Origin: Aradus depressus
Lineage: Eukaryota; Arthropoda; Insecta; Hemiptera; Aradidae
Direction: 5' to 3'
Assembly (NCBI GenBank): GCA_963662175.1
Contig: OY759215.1
Coordinates: forward strand, 50,175,213 to 50,239,212
Length of the DNA: 64,000 nucleotides
Shown here: positions 46,595 through 57,680 of the stretch, piece by piece
Numbering within the stretch: position 1 is the first letter of the stretch
Layout: the number at the start of each line of letters is the position of its first letter
Made by a program: the position numbers and the translations under genes
Notes under the pieces: model-generated
What the model saw: the letters and a program-made list of their open reading frames with translations, nothing else
Told to the model about the DNA's origin: nothing
Databases searched by the model: none

Positions 46595-46626
<32 letters not shown>

Positions 46627-46980
46627 GAGATTGTGGAAGCTATGTTGTTTGTTTACATATCAATGGTTTCCTTGTTGAAATTATCCCTTTGCGTCTGATT
46701 CCTAAGTGGAAGTTTCAGGTTGAGATGAGACTCTTTAAGTTTTATTAATGCGACGTGCAGCGGTGTCGTTCAGACTTGACATGTTGATGTCATTTAGTCT
46801 TGTGTCGTTAGGCCACTGTCAACAACTTCTCTTGGCACATAGTCGATGATCTTTACCATGACATAGTGGTTTGAGAAAGGCAGCCAGTAGATAGTCGGGT
46901 CTTTGTCGTATTGAAAAAGGCACAAACTGCTTTTGCTAAGTTCTAATCCATGTGTGCTAACTTATGTGTTGGTGTTTCAG
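45872..46980. other. End of Tweedle intron 1
   Basis: It includes a hairpin-GAAAC word at 46100-46125 (GGGAG-ATGT-CTCCC-GAAAC) like the hammerhead-like family but with a decayed first core. A T-run plus 22-base G-run lies at 46595-46627. Then comes the branch point and acceptor. Confidence 0.4.
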
Positions 46981-47505
46981 GTGCTGGCCAGTGTGGGGAT
47001 GGCCGTGGCGAGGCCAGGAGGCGGGTTTGGCGGCGGCGGGGGAGGAGGTGGCGGTCTGCAACTGGACAGCTACGCAGCACCAATCTCTAGCTCCGGAGGC
47101 GGGTTCGGTGCCTCGGGCAGTGGGGGCTACCCCTCGGCCAGCGGCGGGGGCGGCTATCCCTCAGGCCCGGCCCCCCAGTATGGCCCCCCATCGCAGCCCC
47201 CCGTAGTCCACAAGCATGTCTACGTTCATGTTCCGCCTCCAGAGCCTGTCTACCATGCTCCCAAGAAGCCGATCGCTCCCCCACCTCCTCCTCAGAAACA
47301 CTACAAGATAGTGTTCATCAAAGCACCCACCCCGCCGGCTCCCACAGTGCCTGACATCCCAGCTATCCAGCCTCCGGCAGAACAGAAGACCCTCATCTAC
47401 GTCCTGGTGAAGAAGCCAGAGGAGGCTCCAGAGATCAGGATACCCACGCCAGCGCCCACACAGCCCAGCAAGCCTGAGGTCTACTTCATCCGATACAAGA
47501 CTCAG
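46981..47505 (+). CDS. Tweedle gene exon 2 (signal peptide end, Gly-rich region, Tweedle core)
   Basis: These 175 codons start after a good acceptor (GGTGTTTCAG) with a likely branch point, GCTAAC, at 46956-46961. They end at CAG before GTAAGT. In full-protein numbering, residues 6-15 complete the signal peptide. Residues 16-75 are a Gly/Ser/Tyr/Pro-rich low-complexity segment. Four Tweedle blocks follow: [12 protein letters not shown] (83-94), [11 protein letters not shown] (111-121), [13 protein letters not shown] (141-153) and [12 protein letters not shown] (169-180). These blocks alternate Tyr, His and hydrophobic residues and define the family, whose members are secreted into insect cuticle. 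The ATG at 46933 belongs to the intron and should not be used as the start, because it lies upstream of the acceptor and has no promoter. The exon is much richer in G+C than its flanks. Confidence 0.93.
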
Positions 47506-48363
47506 GTAAGTCTCCATTTTAATATTTATCATAACTCAAATCTTTCTTCATCGCCAGTTAAATATGGTAGTTTCATATGCCTGGCAAATATGCCTTGTAT
47601 TTTGATTGTTTCGATACACATTTACGTGCCTTTATGTCTTCAAATTACACTAGTGACGTATTTTGGCAACACTAAAATTAATTCGGAATGTTTTTTAATC
47701 TTAATTTGTTAACTTTCGAAAACATTTTTCGTTGACTCGACTTTCGAGCTTGTAAATAATAACAATTAGTAGAGAGTTGCATACTTGCTGCAGTGCCCAA
47801 AGAAGTTGGACCATAAAAAGCACCTTCTTGTAATTTTTTGGGGCTCTATAACTTTTGTGGCGTAGCCATATGTTATTTTATATTTTAATATATATATTGT
47901 TGTGTGATCTTAAAAAAGGTGATCTGAAAAAGAGCGTTTTTGAGTGTGTACAAATAAAAATATATAAGACGAAATTTGTGGTTGTCAATGATTCGGTGAA
48001 CAACGCTAAACTTTGTTTGAATTGGTCCTATCTCAAATGTGAATGTGCATAAATCAATGAGACTTCGGAAAAAATGACGGTATTTGAATAACTTTATTTC
48101 CTATTGCTGTCCGTGGAATTCACTAACCCATCCCATTTCTAGGACATTCATGCCAATACAGTCATGACGCTGCAATTTTCAGTGATATTCCTGGATATCG
48201 AGAAAAAAAGGCGTTTTGTTTTAGCATGAAATAGATTGTTTGGCTTTTGTGAGCCTATCCCCTCCTCTTCCCTATATTTACATAGTTATTAAAATGCCTT
48301 ATTTTTGAGTAATTTTTGTCAGTCCTTAAAAAGCGTCACTCAATATTTTTATATACGAGTATA

Positions 48364-48750
48364 ATAACCTGACATGGATAACCACAAAATATGATAACCT
48401 AACTTTTGCGCTAGGAAAGGGTTAGAGGGATACGGCTAACAGAATCTGATGCTGATAGCCGAAACATCACTCCTGTTTCATAGTGGAGGGCGGTGGTTAG
48501 GGTGGGGTGCGGGTAACATAACCTGACATGTATACCCCAAAGAGAGTTTACCTCTCTCCGTGCACCAGAATAGTGAGCGGTGCCTAGAGGGGGTGCAGTA
48601 ATATAACCTGACTTAGATAATCACAAGGTGATGTTAACTCCCTCTAGCACCAGTTTGGTGGGAGGTGGTTGAGCGGGGATGCGGGACACAAACGGTTGAC
48701 ATAACCTGACACGGATAACCATATAATTCGCCTTACCTCTTTACCATAGT
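48364..48750 (+). repeat. Degenerate GC-rich tandem repeat in Tweedle intron 2
   Basis: ATAACCTGAC recurs at 48364, 48519, 48603 and 48701. Between these lie variants of GGATAACCACAA, TAACTCCCTCTAGCACCAG and GGTGGGAGGTGGTTGAGCGG. Spacing is irregular (155, 84 and 98 bp). Confidence 0.6.
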
Positions 48751-49717
48751 TTTGTGAATAATTGGTTAAATTAAGTTCACTAAGACTCATCAGAATTTAA
48801 AAATCTTAACTTAAATAACATAATTAATCGCAACAAACTCATTTAACAAACATAAACATCATACCTAGAAATTCACATTTCATTTATGCGAAAACTATCA
48901 CGTTTCCAGACATTCATTTCTTCACCGTATGTAGGAACTCGTGACCACAGACCACAGATATTTCTTCGGGGACATTATGAGAGGCACAGATGCATTGGAC
49001 TGATAAGTGGGGAGAGGAGAGACGAGATGCAGACAAGGTTTCTCCGTTGCTCTCTCTGATAGAGCCGCAACAAAAGGCCGAACGGAGCTACTGAAAGCCC
49101 CAACGAACCGGCAGACAGACAGATGAATGGACCTGTTTTCAGTCCCTTTCCTTCCTTTATCTCACCCGGCACATCTTAATGATACCATTAGGTGAAAGCA
49201 AACCTCTTTTGTTCCTCTCAAGATCAGCAGCAGACCGGCTAACCACCAAAAAATCACCCCTGGATTAATTAAGTAGTATGAATATACAATTTTGGCGCGA
49301 GTGTTTTTAATAACTTTTTTTTACTGATATTTTCTAGAGAGGAAGAATCATATTGTTTATTTACTTTTTAAAAATATTATACTATTATTTTTTATAATTA
49401 TTGTATACGCCTATGAGGGGGTTTCAATTTGTGTGGTCATATTGTGGCGTATACAAACACTTGGGTGGCAAATTTATGTATGAAACATAAATGCAACATC
49501 TGCTATTTGCAAGCTTGAAAATAAAACATGTAACTGGGGGCGGAAACCAACTTCCTTGGAAGCTAGTTGAAGAAGAGGAATGAAACTAAACTAGACAAGT
49601 ATAGTGCACCCTCTAGACGGGAGTTGGGTACACTAATTCAATTAATTTAGCCAAAAATCAATAGATAGCGCTGCAATATTGAACTAAACAGCCGCAACAA
49701 CTATAAATTTAGCTATT

Positions 49718-50013
49718 GTGACATGTCCAGGCATTAACTACGAGGTCATATCGCCAACTACCAGAGCGCTCTCATGGACATGAGCCCGACTCTACAGAGG
49801 GAGTCCTAAATTTTTCCTATCCAAGATTTATTCACCTAGTGTAAGGATCTATAACGAGTATATATAACCACCATCTCTTATCGTCCCATCAGAAGAATGC
49901 TCAAGATTCTTTCACTTTCGAGAAAAAAAAAACTGAGGGCCTCGGCCGGGTTTCAAACCCGTGATCTTCAGTTCAGTAGGCAAGCACGTTATCTCTTAAC
50001 TACCGGCGCCCTC
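49718..50013 (-). mobile_element. tRNA-derived SINE, old copy
   Basis: Reverse copy from GACATGTCCAGGCATTAACT to CTACCGGCGCCCTC, including ACCAGAGCGCTC, GAGGGCCTCGGCCGGGTTTC and a T-rich hairpin. Confidence 0.88.
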
Positions 50014-50124
50014 TTTTATAGCAATTAAAAACTAACTGTTTTTAATTGTTATTAAAATTAAGTGTTTTATATATATATGAAAGTAATTAATTTAGCTGCT
50101 AATTAGCATTTAGATGATAAAATT

Positions 50125-50403
50125 AACACGCTGCTAGCATACTGAGCTCAAGTTTGTGGGTTTAAAACCTGACTGAGGTCCTTAGGATTTTATCTAAAAG
50201 ACAAAAAAACCTTGAGCACGCCGTCCTTCGGACGAGGCATTAAGCTATGTTCCCGACCCTCTACGATGTCAGGTACTCGTTAAAGACCCCTATGCTAGGT
50301 GAATCAATCTAGGGTAGGCAACATTTAGAGCTCCCACAGACGGCCACATGTTCAGCCGATATGACCTCATAGTTAAAGCCCGGGCATGAGTTGCCATAAC
50401 CAA
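50125..50403 (+). mobile_element. tRNA-derived SINE, old copy lacking the A box
   Basis: CATACTGAGCTCAAGTTTGT, GGGTTTAAAACCTGACTGAG, GAGCACGCCGTCCTTCGGAC, CTACGATGTCAGGTACTCGT and the tail GAGTTGCCATAACCAATTA. Confidence 0.85.
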
Positions 50404-52119
50404 TTAAATTAACAAGTAATTTATGGCATTCAATTTTCGTAACTTTTCCACTAATTTATCTATAAATTATTTTTCACTTTTTAACTAAATTTTTTACATT
50501 TATCCGAAATAATAAAATGTTGATTCTCCCATCGGGTTGCACTCGTTTATAAATCACTGTCACTGCTGCTCTAAAGTCTCTAGGCCATTGGCGCTTAAGG
50601 CGTCGTTGAGGAAGTATGTCAGATTGGAGGACACGGACTACAGGATTACGTATAGGAACTGGTTGCACCAGGCTTGTTTATTATTTTTTAAAGCTTTTTA
50701 CATCAATTATATATACCTATACTTTTTTTTTTTTTTTTTTGATGCTTATTAATTCATTGAATTTATTTATTATATTATCAATTTAATGCATGTACGTATA
50801 CAATATTTCATGTACGTATTTTAACAACTAGTATTTTATATCTGTTTTACTAAATGACCGGCTTTTGTAGACTGCCTGATGATGAGGGCAACCTCGAAAG
50901 CCAGCTAGCATAAAATAATAAAACCTACTACAGACTACATTTTATTTTACAAGCTATAAAAGCATTTTTTAACTCTACTAGAAAAAAATGTATTTTGCGA
51001 ATATTACCGAATTTATAATAGAAAACGTAAAAAAATTAGGGGAATATGAACTTTAAGACTTCTCTTTCTAAGGATCATTAGCTCTCAATTTGAATATAAT
51101 TTTTCTTTAAGATGAGATGCCCTGATTGAGATAAGTACAAGTGTTGAGTGTGGGTGAAAGTTTCATTTTTCAAAGATGACAAGTTGAATATTAACAAGTT
51201 AATTGTGGCCTTATCGCTTTCCTCCTCTGTATTGTCATGTCAATCTCAACTTATCACAATGTCAATGCGGACATATTGTGATGTCACCTCTGACATAATG
51301 GACATCTTCCGACCGACATCTTCACTTTCCACACAAACTTTACAGTTACATTCGGTTCCTTGTTAGTCATTATAATATGCAAATATAGTTCAAACTGAAA
51401 GTGGCATTAAGTGTTTTTTTGTTTTTTTCGCTTTTATGACGCCCTAAAATTCATGTGTCTTTTTGTTTTTTGTTTTGTTTTTAAACTTACGTAACGCACT
51501 CAGGCTTCATGTAATGGCAATATCAGGCTTCATGTAATGGCAATATAACGGTAATAAAGTTGGTAGTAAAAATTTTACTTTTTCAGTATCTACTAAATAA
51601 GATTAATAAATGGTTGTTGTCAATTTAATTATTGAATAAAGAAAAAGTAACCAGTCAGAAAACTATTACATCATAACTTGTTAAAATTATTTTATTTTTA
51701 GACCCGGGTCATTGTTAAATCAACCGTAATTTGAACCTTGTTTGTTCTCTCCGATGTTTTTCGATATTCTGCGCGTTGTACAATTGTTTTTTAGTAAATG
51801 TCTAAAAAAAACATTTATGAGACAGTGGGGGTTCGTTTTACAGGCTTGAATAGAGCTTTTAGTTCAATGCAGGAATATTGTTCAGAGCTACAATGGCTAA
51901 TAGCTGCAGTGAACATTTTAAACAATTTTTTTCCTACGTATACATTTTTATCCCATTGAAAAACTTTGCCAGTGTTCACAGAAGAGTTGTAAGGTATACT
52001 TTTACAAAAAAAAATATTAAAAATGGTATTTTGAGTTATTCAAAAATAAAATTTTGAAATTCTTAAATAAACAAAATACAAATTTAAAAAAAAAAAAAAA
52101 ACCCTAGGACAACACCATT
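50404..52119. other. Tweedle intron 2, unassigned apart from the hammerhead-like motif
   Basis: AT-rich with short frames. A small direct repeat CAGGCTTCATGTAATGGCAA occurs twice in a row at 51501-51545. Nothing else was recognised. Confidence 0.4.
50873..50910 (+). ncRNA. Hammerhead-ribozyme-like motif, second copy
   Basis: Stem I UGC / GCA; core CUGAUGA; a bulged U; stem II GAGG-GCAA-CCUC; core GAAA; stem III GC-CA-GC; then UA as the cleavage dinucleotide. It shares the bulged U with the copy at 41539 although the stem sequences differ, so pairing is kept while bases change. An AT-rich tail follows (ATAAAATAATAAAA). Confidence 0.45.
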
Positions 52120-52685
52120 TTTCGCCCAAGGGGAGGAGGAATCAGAAGGGGCTTAACTCAAAAATTGCAATAACTACCGATGTAATGAATGCATCGACAC
52201 ATAATTTTAGCATGAGGATTCAGAAACTACTATGTGGGTCAAATATTGAGTTTTATGCCATAAGATCGAATGGCTTTTGGGGCGCCGGTAGCTCAGTGGT
52301 ATGCGTGCTTGACTTCTGAGCTCAAGATAGTGGGTTCGTAACCCGACCGAGGCCCTTAGTTTATGTTATCTGGGAGGTAAAATAAACTTAAGCACGCCGT
52401 CCTTCGGATGGGACGTTAAGCGATGGTCCCGAGCCTGTACGATGTCAGGTACTCGTTAAAGACCCCTAACCTAGGTGAATAAAAATTTAGGGTAGGCAAA
52501 ATTTAGGACTCCCACAGTAGAGTCGGGCTCATGTCCACCAGAGTGACGAAAGAGCGCTCTGGTAGAAGGCGATATGACCTCGTAGTTAAAGCCCGGGCAT
52601 GAGTCATAAAACCTAACCCTAACCTAACCTCGAATGGCTTTTAGAGGAAAGCGAGAATTCAAGATTCGTACATTAGTTAATTAGA
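52120..52685 (+). repeat. GGGGAAGT-ended repeat, right half, interrupted by a SINE
   Basis: AATAACTACCGATGTAATGA, GCATCGACACATAATTTTAG and GTCAAATATTGAGTTTTATG lead up to TCGAATGGCTTTT. The sequence resumes after the SINE at 52643 with AGAGGAAAGCGAG. Confidence 0.7.
52279..52629 (+). mobile_element. tRNA-derived SINE, young reference copy (351 bp)
   Basis: The 13-bp duplication TCGAATGGCTTTT lies at 52266-52278 and 52630-52642, fixing both ends. The head is GGGGCGCCGGTAGCTCAGTGG-like with an A box (TAGCTCAGTGG), B box GGTTCGTAACC and hairpin GTTTATGTTA / TAAAATAAAC. The palindrome GAGCGCTC is present, and the tail is CATAAAACCTAACCCTAACC. Confidence 0.97.
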
Positions 52686-53094
52686 CATTCCAAAGACAGA
52701 AAGTAAAATAATAAAGTACATTTTAAAGAGGATCTAAGATATATTTCTCTGTTGACTGAGGAAGGTCGGTTACTTTCCAGACAACAGGTTCAAGGCTGTG
52801 AATTGATGATGAGGATCTTACGTTAGCGTCCCTCAAGATGGCCTCCTACTTCCAATCCGTTCCTTTAAGAAGCTCACTATAAACTAGAGTCTGGAGATGG
52901 CTAGTCTTGCCACAACCGGTCCTCATATTACTTTCTACACACATATATATACGTTCTCTTAATAACCAACTCATCAGATCATCTAATTTCACTTCCGCAT
53001 TCCACTCCACATCAAGTTCCTTCACCCATTCACTCACTATCCTCTCTTCTCTTTTTACTTTATGGTGCAAGTTATGTTCTATGTTTTTTGAAAC

Positions 53095-53535
53095 AAAGAA
53101 ATGTCGTCGCTGATTCACCGGCAATGTACTTCCCCACAACTAATTAAACAATTAAATGTTTGCTCCCCCTCCAAAACAGTCGACCATTTGGACTAAAAAT
53201 CTTACACAAGGCTGAATCCTCACACTCAATTTTGTGTCGATAAATTCATCCCAACAGCAGTTATTACAGTTGTTTGTGTTAAGCCTCCCCTCTAATCCTC
53301 CTCTTCACTTTGGCCGATTTGACTGAAAATCAATAGGTATCGTCTTTTAGGGATTCTGTACACACGTATAAAATGTCGTGTCTATATGTCATGTCATTTT
53401 ATCGGGAGTTATCGTGTTCACTGACACACAGAATATGTTTTTTCATTTTTGCAATCAGAATGTCGGAAAACTTGAAATTTCTACTTCGCATTTCTGACCG
53501 ATTACATAACTTCCCTTATACTTCGTATAGCTGGG
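53095..53535 (-). repeat. GGGGAAGT-ended repeat, reverse partner of an inverted pair
   Basis: GATTCACCGGCAATGTACTT, CCCCACAACTAATTAAACAA, two internal units (near 53235 and 53400), then TTTCTGACCGATTACATAAC, TTCCCTTATACTTCGTATAG, CTGGGGAAGTAAG. It is joined head to head with the next copy. Confidence 0.75.
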
Positions 53536-54075
53536 GAAGTAAGATTGTTGTCTATCTGTGAGTGTAACTGTGAATACAATAACTCCCGATAGAATAAATG
53601 TATCGACCCGAAACTGATATATATATATATATATATGTATATGTTAATATTTAATAATAAAAATAAAGAGAGAGAGAGAGTGAGGCCCATAAGGACAACA
53701 CCTATTAATTTTCAAGCAAATCAGCAGAAGGGAAGGGGAAGATTAGGAGGAAGGCTTAATCCAAAAACTCTAATAACTACCGTTGTATTTATCGTCACAA
53801 AATTCCATATGTAAATTCAAAACCTCATAAGGACAACACCACTTAATTTTCTGCGGAATCGGCTGAATGGAAGCGGGGATCAGAGAGGCGGCTCAACTCG
53901 AAAATCAATTGCCGATGTAATAAATGTTTCTGCTTGAAATTTTCTAATTAAATTCATCACTTAAATTCAATCAAAAATCCTGAATCCTGAAGAATTTTCG
54001 AGGGAAAGTAAAATCTTAATCGATAAATTCGTTGTGGGGAAGTGCAGAAGTGCATTGCCGGTTAATCACAAACGA
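53536..54075 (+). repeat. GGGGAAGT-ended repeat, forward partner of an inverted pair
   Basis: Anchors at 53579, 53772 and 53908 (AATAACTCCCGATAGAATAA; TAATAACTACCGTTGTATTT; CAATTGCCGATGTAATAAAT). The right end is GTTGTGGGGAAGTGCAGAAG, TGCATTGCCGGTTAATCACA. A (TA)n and (GA)n microsatellite at 53618-53680 is inserted. Confidence 0.75.
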
Positions 54076-55279
54076 CTTTTCATAATCTATTTCACTCTCA
54101 TTCCACTATCTACAATTGCAATTCACTATGGTTTCTTAGGAATTTCAATTATGCATTGGTCATAGCGAAAGTTGCATCCTTGCTTATATTTGTTTTGTGG
54201 AAAAAAAAAAAAAAAAAGTACAAGCAAATAAGTTACTTTTAGATTACTTTTTTTATTTACCTTATTCTAATCCGGTTTTGTGACCTCAAATCTGCCAATC
54301 TCTTTTTCAGTCACTTCTAATAGAGATAAAATGCTTAAACTTGGTACATGTGCCTCATTCCGGTGTGAATGTATTGTATCATAATTTCAGCCAGATCAGT
54401 CGAGTGGTTCACCATCTATCCGTCGCATATCATATAACATTTAGAAGTCTTCTCACAGGATAGTAACTATAACCACTCTATTATCCAAGGACCTTCCAAG
54501 TACGTATACGGTCACTCCAACCCACCAAGGTGCTTGTGTGATGATAGTAGCTCTAAAGACTTCCAGCTTGAATAAAATTTACTGTCTACCCGTTTTTGCA
54601 TAAATCAAAAAAGATTTCTAAAAAATTAGAAAATTTTCGGAATTTTACAACCTTTAAATCCAATTATCTCAAAGCTACATAGCCCTGAGAGTTTTTGTTA
54701 TCAAAATAAGCAGGTGAGCCACCAATATCCGTCCCTTTTACCTCCATGGAAGCGGAGTTTCGGAAAATCCCCTCTAGCGGGTACTGTCCTCTTATCAGAA
54801 TGATTGTTCATTTCAAACTTTCAGCATCAATAGTATTTGTGGTACAGTGATGAGTGAGTGAATCAGTCAGGAAACTTTTAGTTCCATTTCCAAGTTAAGG
54901 TCAGATGGTCCTACCCTCAAAACATAAAGAAAAATGGTTTTTCACCTGGCGGCTATGCGTATGTGCGTTTGTAGAATTTTTTTTTCGATTGCGATAAATC
55001 ACAAAAATGTATGGATTTTATTTTAATTTATTTATGTTCGTCTCGATGAGGAATCCAGAACTATTGATTGATATGATGGCAGTCAGATCAGTTGTTGTGG
55101 GAATATGCGCTATATAACATATATTTTTTCCACACATTCTGATTTGCTCAAATTTCTCTTAGATTTTTCATACTGAAAATTACTTTGAACATTAATCTTG
55201 GTACATGGCAATCCTGTATGGCTCTCCATAGATATGTATATAAAAAATTAACGATTTCTTTGTTTTTCTTTGATTGCAG
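54076..55279. other. End of Tweedle intron 2, no feature seen
   Basis: Intron sequence with A-run near 54200 and a polypyrimidine tract before the acceptor at 55279. No repeat-family match was recognised. Confidence 0.4.
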
Positions 55280-55453
55280 AAACAAGAAGGCTACGCTCCA
55301 TCGGGAGTACCCCAGAGTGAGTATGGTGCCCCCGGGGGTGGGAGTGGCATCGGAGGTGGACACTCATCTCCTGGTGACAGCTACGGAGCCCCAGCAGGCC
55401 CCGCTCCCCCTTCATCTTCCTACGGCTCTCCCTCCGGCGGCGGATCTTACTGA
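55280..55453 (+). CDS. Tweedle gene exon 3 (C-terminal tail and stop)
   Basis: A polypyrimidine tract and TTGCAG acceptor end at 55279. The phase 0 reading gives 57 residues and a TGA stop at 55451-55453. The peptide begins KQEGYAPSG, so the junction reads RYKTQ-KQEGY, as in other Tweedle proteins where the last block runs into a Lys/Gln stretch. The rest is Gly/Ser/Pro-rich with YGAP and YGSP motifs, like cuticle protein tails. A longer open frame on the same strand (55185-55553) is a shadow in another phase. The 3' UTR is AT-rich. Confidence 0.88.
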   Translation, partial: KQEGYAPSGVPQSEYGAPGGGSGIGGGHSSPGDSYGAPAGPAPPSSSYGSPSGGGSY

Positions 55454-55627
55454 AACTTCGGCCATACCCGTCCCCATACCCACACTCAACTCAAAACCAA
55501 AACCAATCCCTTCCCTAATGTCTTATAAATATTTGTACAGTTTTTATATATAAATATTTTATTTTATTATCTATTAATATTTTTTAAATTGTTTTGTATT
55601 AAAATGTTTTTTTTTCTTTGTTTTTTA

Positions 55628-55646
55628 AATAAATTATAAAAATAAA
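55628..55646 (+). terminator. Poly(A) signals of the Tweedle gene
   Basis: Two AATAAA hexamers lie at 55628-55633 and 55641-55646, about 175-190 nt after the stop codon, in AT-rich sequence. Cleavage would be expected near 55,660. The exact site cannot be fixed without transcripts. Confidence 0.5.
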
Positions 55647-56109
55647 TTATTAATAATATTATTTCATTCACCCTCGGCAGTTTCAACAGGAAAGGAGTTT
55701 AGACAGGTATGCTAAAAAAAGGATACAAATATAAAAATAAGGGCAAAATCATTAAATAGCACTTATGTAAGCTAGGAACGTGTAATATGTTCAAATGATA
55801 ACTGAAAGGGATTAAACATTTTTCTTTCTTTCTATTTCACAATATTTGATTGTTAATGACGCATGCTATAGATCAAATAAATATATGGATTCATTTTAAT
55901 AAAAAAATATGAACCTCACAATTTAAACGACCTTTAGATGGTCTATCGACTGCCTTGTGCATTGAGTTTAGGTAGTTTTCATTAATCCGGAATACTTCAA
56001 CAACCATAACTAACAGTTTGAAACTTTCACATGGATATCTGTCATAATATAAAATGACACATATTTCACTCCACAAGTTCTAAGTTGAAAACGCTGACAT
56101 ATTGTGAAA

Positions 56110-56430
56110 ACTTGAAATAAAGAAACTTCTTTTTTTAATATTGTCTATAAGTCGACATTAGACCATCGTCAGGTTTAGTTACAAACTAAGACAAGTTTGC
56201 TGAGTACGAATCGTTCGCAAGAATCGCAAATTCTGTGATGTAAAGCCATAGGATTTCAGAGTTCAAATTTCAACTTTTTCCTTCCTACATGATTTACCTG
56301 TAGTTCCCTTTAGAGTAAGCACTCAGCAAACTTATTTTTATCTATAACTAAATCTGACGATGTTGTAATTCTGAAACCGGTAGTTTATGTACATATTTTT
56401 TGGTGGAATAGACAATATTTACAAAAAGAA
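56110..56430. repeat. Divergent inverted pair with hammerhead-like motif, third locus
   Basis: The left arm (about 56115-56195, reading left) and right arm (about 56335-56430, reading right) share inverted blocks: AACTAAA.CTGACGATG, then a variable part, then AGACAATATT. The + strand motif at 56349-56387 has stem I UAAAU / GUUUA, CUGACGA, GAAA, CCGG and a UA site; its stem II is decayed. The spacer is about 140 bp. Confidence 0.55.
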
Positions 56431-57584
56431 TTCTGTTTTATGAATATATTTAATCCCTTCCAAATCTTAGTTAGGCAAATATTGTTTTAAATTAAAAAAA
56501 TGTGTAGTGCAAATAGTCCACTCTCAGAGAGTGGAAGAAGGAATGTGAGCATGAATGAGAACTTCAACTGAATGTTTGAATGTTGACCCATGTGGAAGCA
56601 CCCAAATTCCGTAAATCTTCCCTTACACATTAAACAATTTTATAGTCAGCGAAAATTGTCACACACTGAACCCCTTGCTCTAGAATTCCATGCCAATAAC
56701 TGCATAATCTTTCTTGTTAATTATTCGCCTTGTACGGGATAATCAGAAATGTTTATTTAAAAAATAAAGAACAGACAGACGTCAGAATCCTTCAGGTAGC
56801 AATTTTGAATTTTCTGAAATTTTTCAGCATACCTAGTAAATTTTTTTCTTCACAAGTAAAAAGCACATTCTATTTCCTCTTTACCATATAGCAAGTATTT
56901 TTTTCTGGACGGCTCCTATAATTATAATCCTCATCCCAAAATAAACTCTGTTGTCAAATTCCTCTAAGTAATTCAAAAAAAGGAACGATGACAAAAAAAA
57001 TGGTAGCTAAGTGGTTCCACCTTTGACAATTGCTATGCATCCTTCTATGCTTCAGCTCATGAACATGGTCGCAAAATAACGCCCAAAGATCACGCTGAAT
57101 TTGAATGCGTTTGATTTAGTTACATACACATTAACAGTTTGGCACGGAAGGCTGTAGAGTGCTACTTCCATTTACGGAACACGAAAATAATAATTGAGAC
57201 TAAATGTAAGTAAAAGAAATGAAATAAATAATGTAACAAATGTAAATAAAAATTATATTTTACGTATAAGTTATATCCAGTACATTAAATATCAGATAAA
57301 TTATCACTTCTGTCCTCTAAAAATAAATTATTTGTAATCTTATAATAATTAAAAATTTTTTTTTTAATTATAATTGATAAATAATAACCCTTTACGGAGT
57401 TGGGACATTAATACAATGCAGGTGGTACTACCTAAATTCACGTGTGTTTAACTTAATAATATGGCGCTCTACTTTAACAGTTTTTCGTCTTTATATATTT
57501 CAAGCCCCAACTATATTTTGAAAAACAATCAGTGGCTGGGCTTATATATATATATATATATACTTAAAGAAAACAAAAATCACT
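56431..57584. other. Intergenic, no feature seen
   Basis: Space between the convergent Tweedle and mucin-like genes. AT-rich with a (TA)n run at 57545-57561. No gene was recognised. Confidence 0.4.
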
Positions 57585-57680
57585 TTGAGGGTTGAGAGAG
57601 GAGAAACACACAACAACGATGAACACTCATCATTTTACTACAGGATATCTCTGTGCCAAATTCTCTTTATCCTTTAAAAG
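57585..57680 (-). mobile_element. Jockey-like LINE 3' end fragment
   Basis: GTTGAGAGAGGAGAAACAC, GATGAACACTCATCATTTTA and CAGGATATCTCTGTGCCAAA align with 13245-13330, the end of the ORF2 and 3' UTR of the copy at 13220-13873. Confidence 0.6.

Larger units (their letters stand above)
25242..55660 (+). other. Tweedle-type cuticular protein gene, whole locus (3 exons)
   Basis: I assemble this gene from three exons: coding 25309-25323, 46981-47505 and 55280-55453. All junctions are phase 0 with GT/AG borders (GTAAGT donors at 25324 and 47506; TTTCAG and TTGCAG acceptors ending at 46980 and 55279). The predicted product is 237 residues. It has a signal peptide split by intron 1, a Gly-rich segment, the Tweedle (DUF243) core and a Gly/Ser/Tyr-rich tail. 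Tweedle proteins are secreted insect cuticle proteins thought to bind chitin and shape body form. A first intron that interrupts the signal peptide after four or five codons is the usual arrangement in insect cuticle protein genes. The introns (21,657 and 7,774 bp) are full of transposable elements. No transcript evidence is available, so the join of exon 1 to exon 2 is inferred from splice signals, phase and the signal peptide it creates. Confidence 0.8.

Noticed and set aside
46933..46980. ATG at 46933 as start of the 259-codon frame over exon 2
   Set aside because: It lies upstream of a strong TTTCAG acceptor and makes no sensible N-terminus. The frame past 47505 also runs into the intron.
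52279..52360. tRNA gene at SINE heads
   Set aside because: The A and B boxes are tRNA-like, but no cloverleaf with an acceptor stem and anticodon arm was found. All copies continue into the SINE body.
52809..52821. A second ATGAGGATCTTAC like Tweedle exon 1
   Set aside because: It is followed by GTTAGC, not a good donor, has no promoter signals, and lies downstream of exon 2. Probably chance.
55185..55553. 122-codon + frame over exon 3
   Set aside because: It is in a different phase from the spliced Tweedle reading and includes intron sequence.
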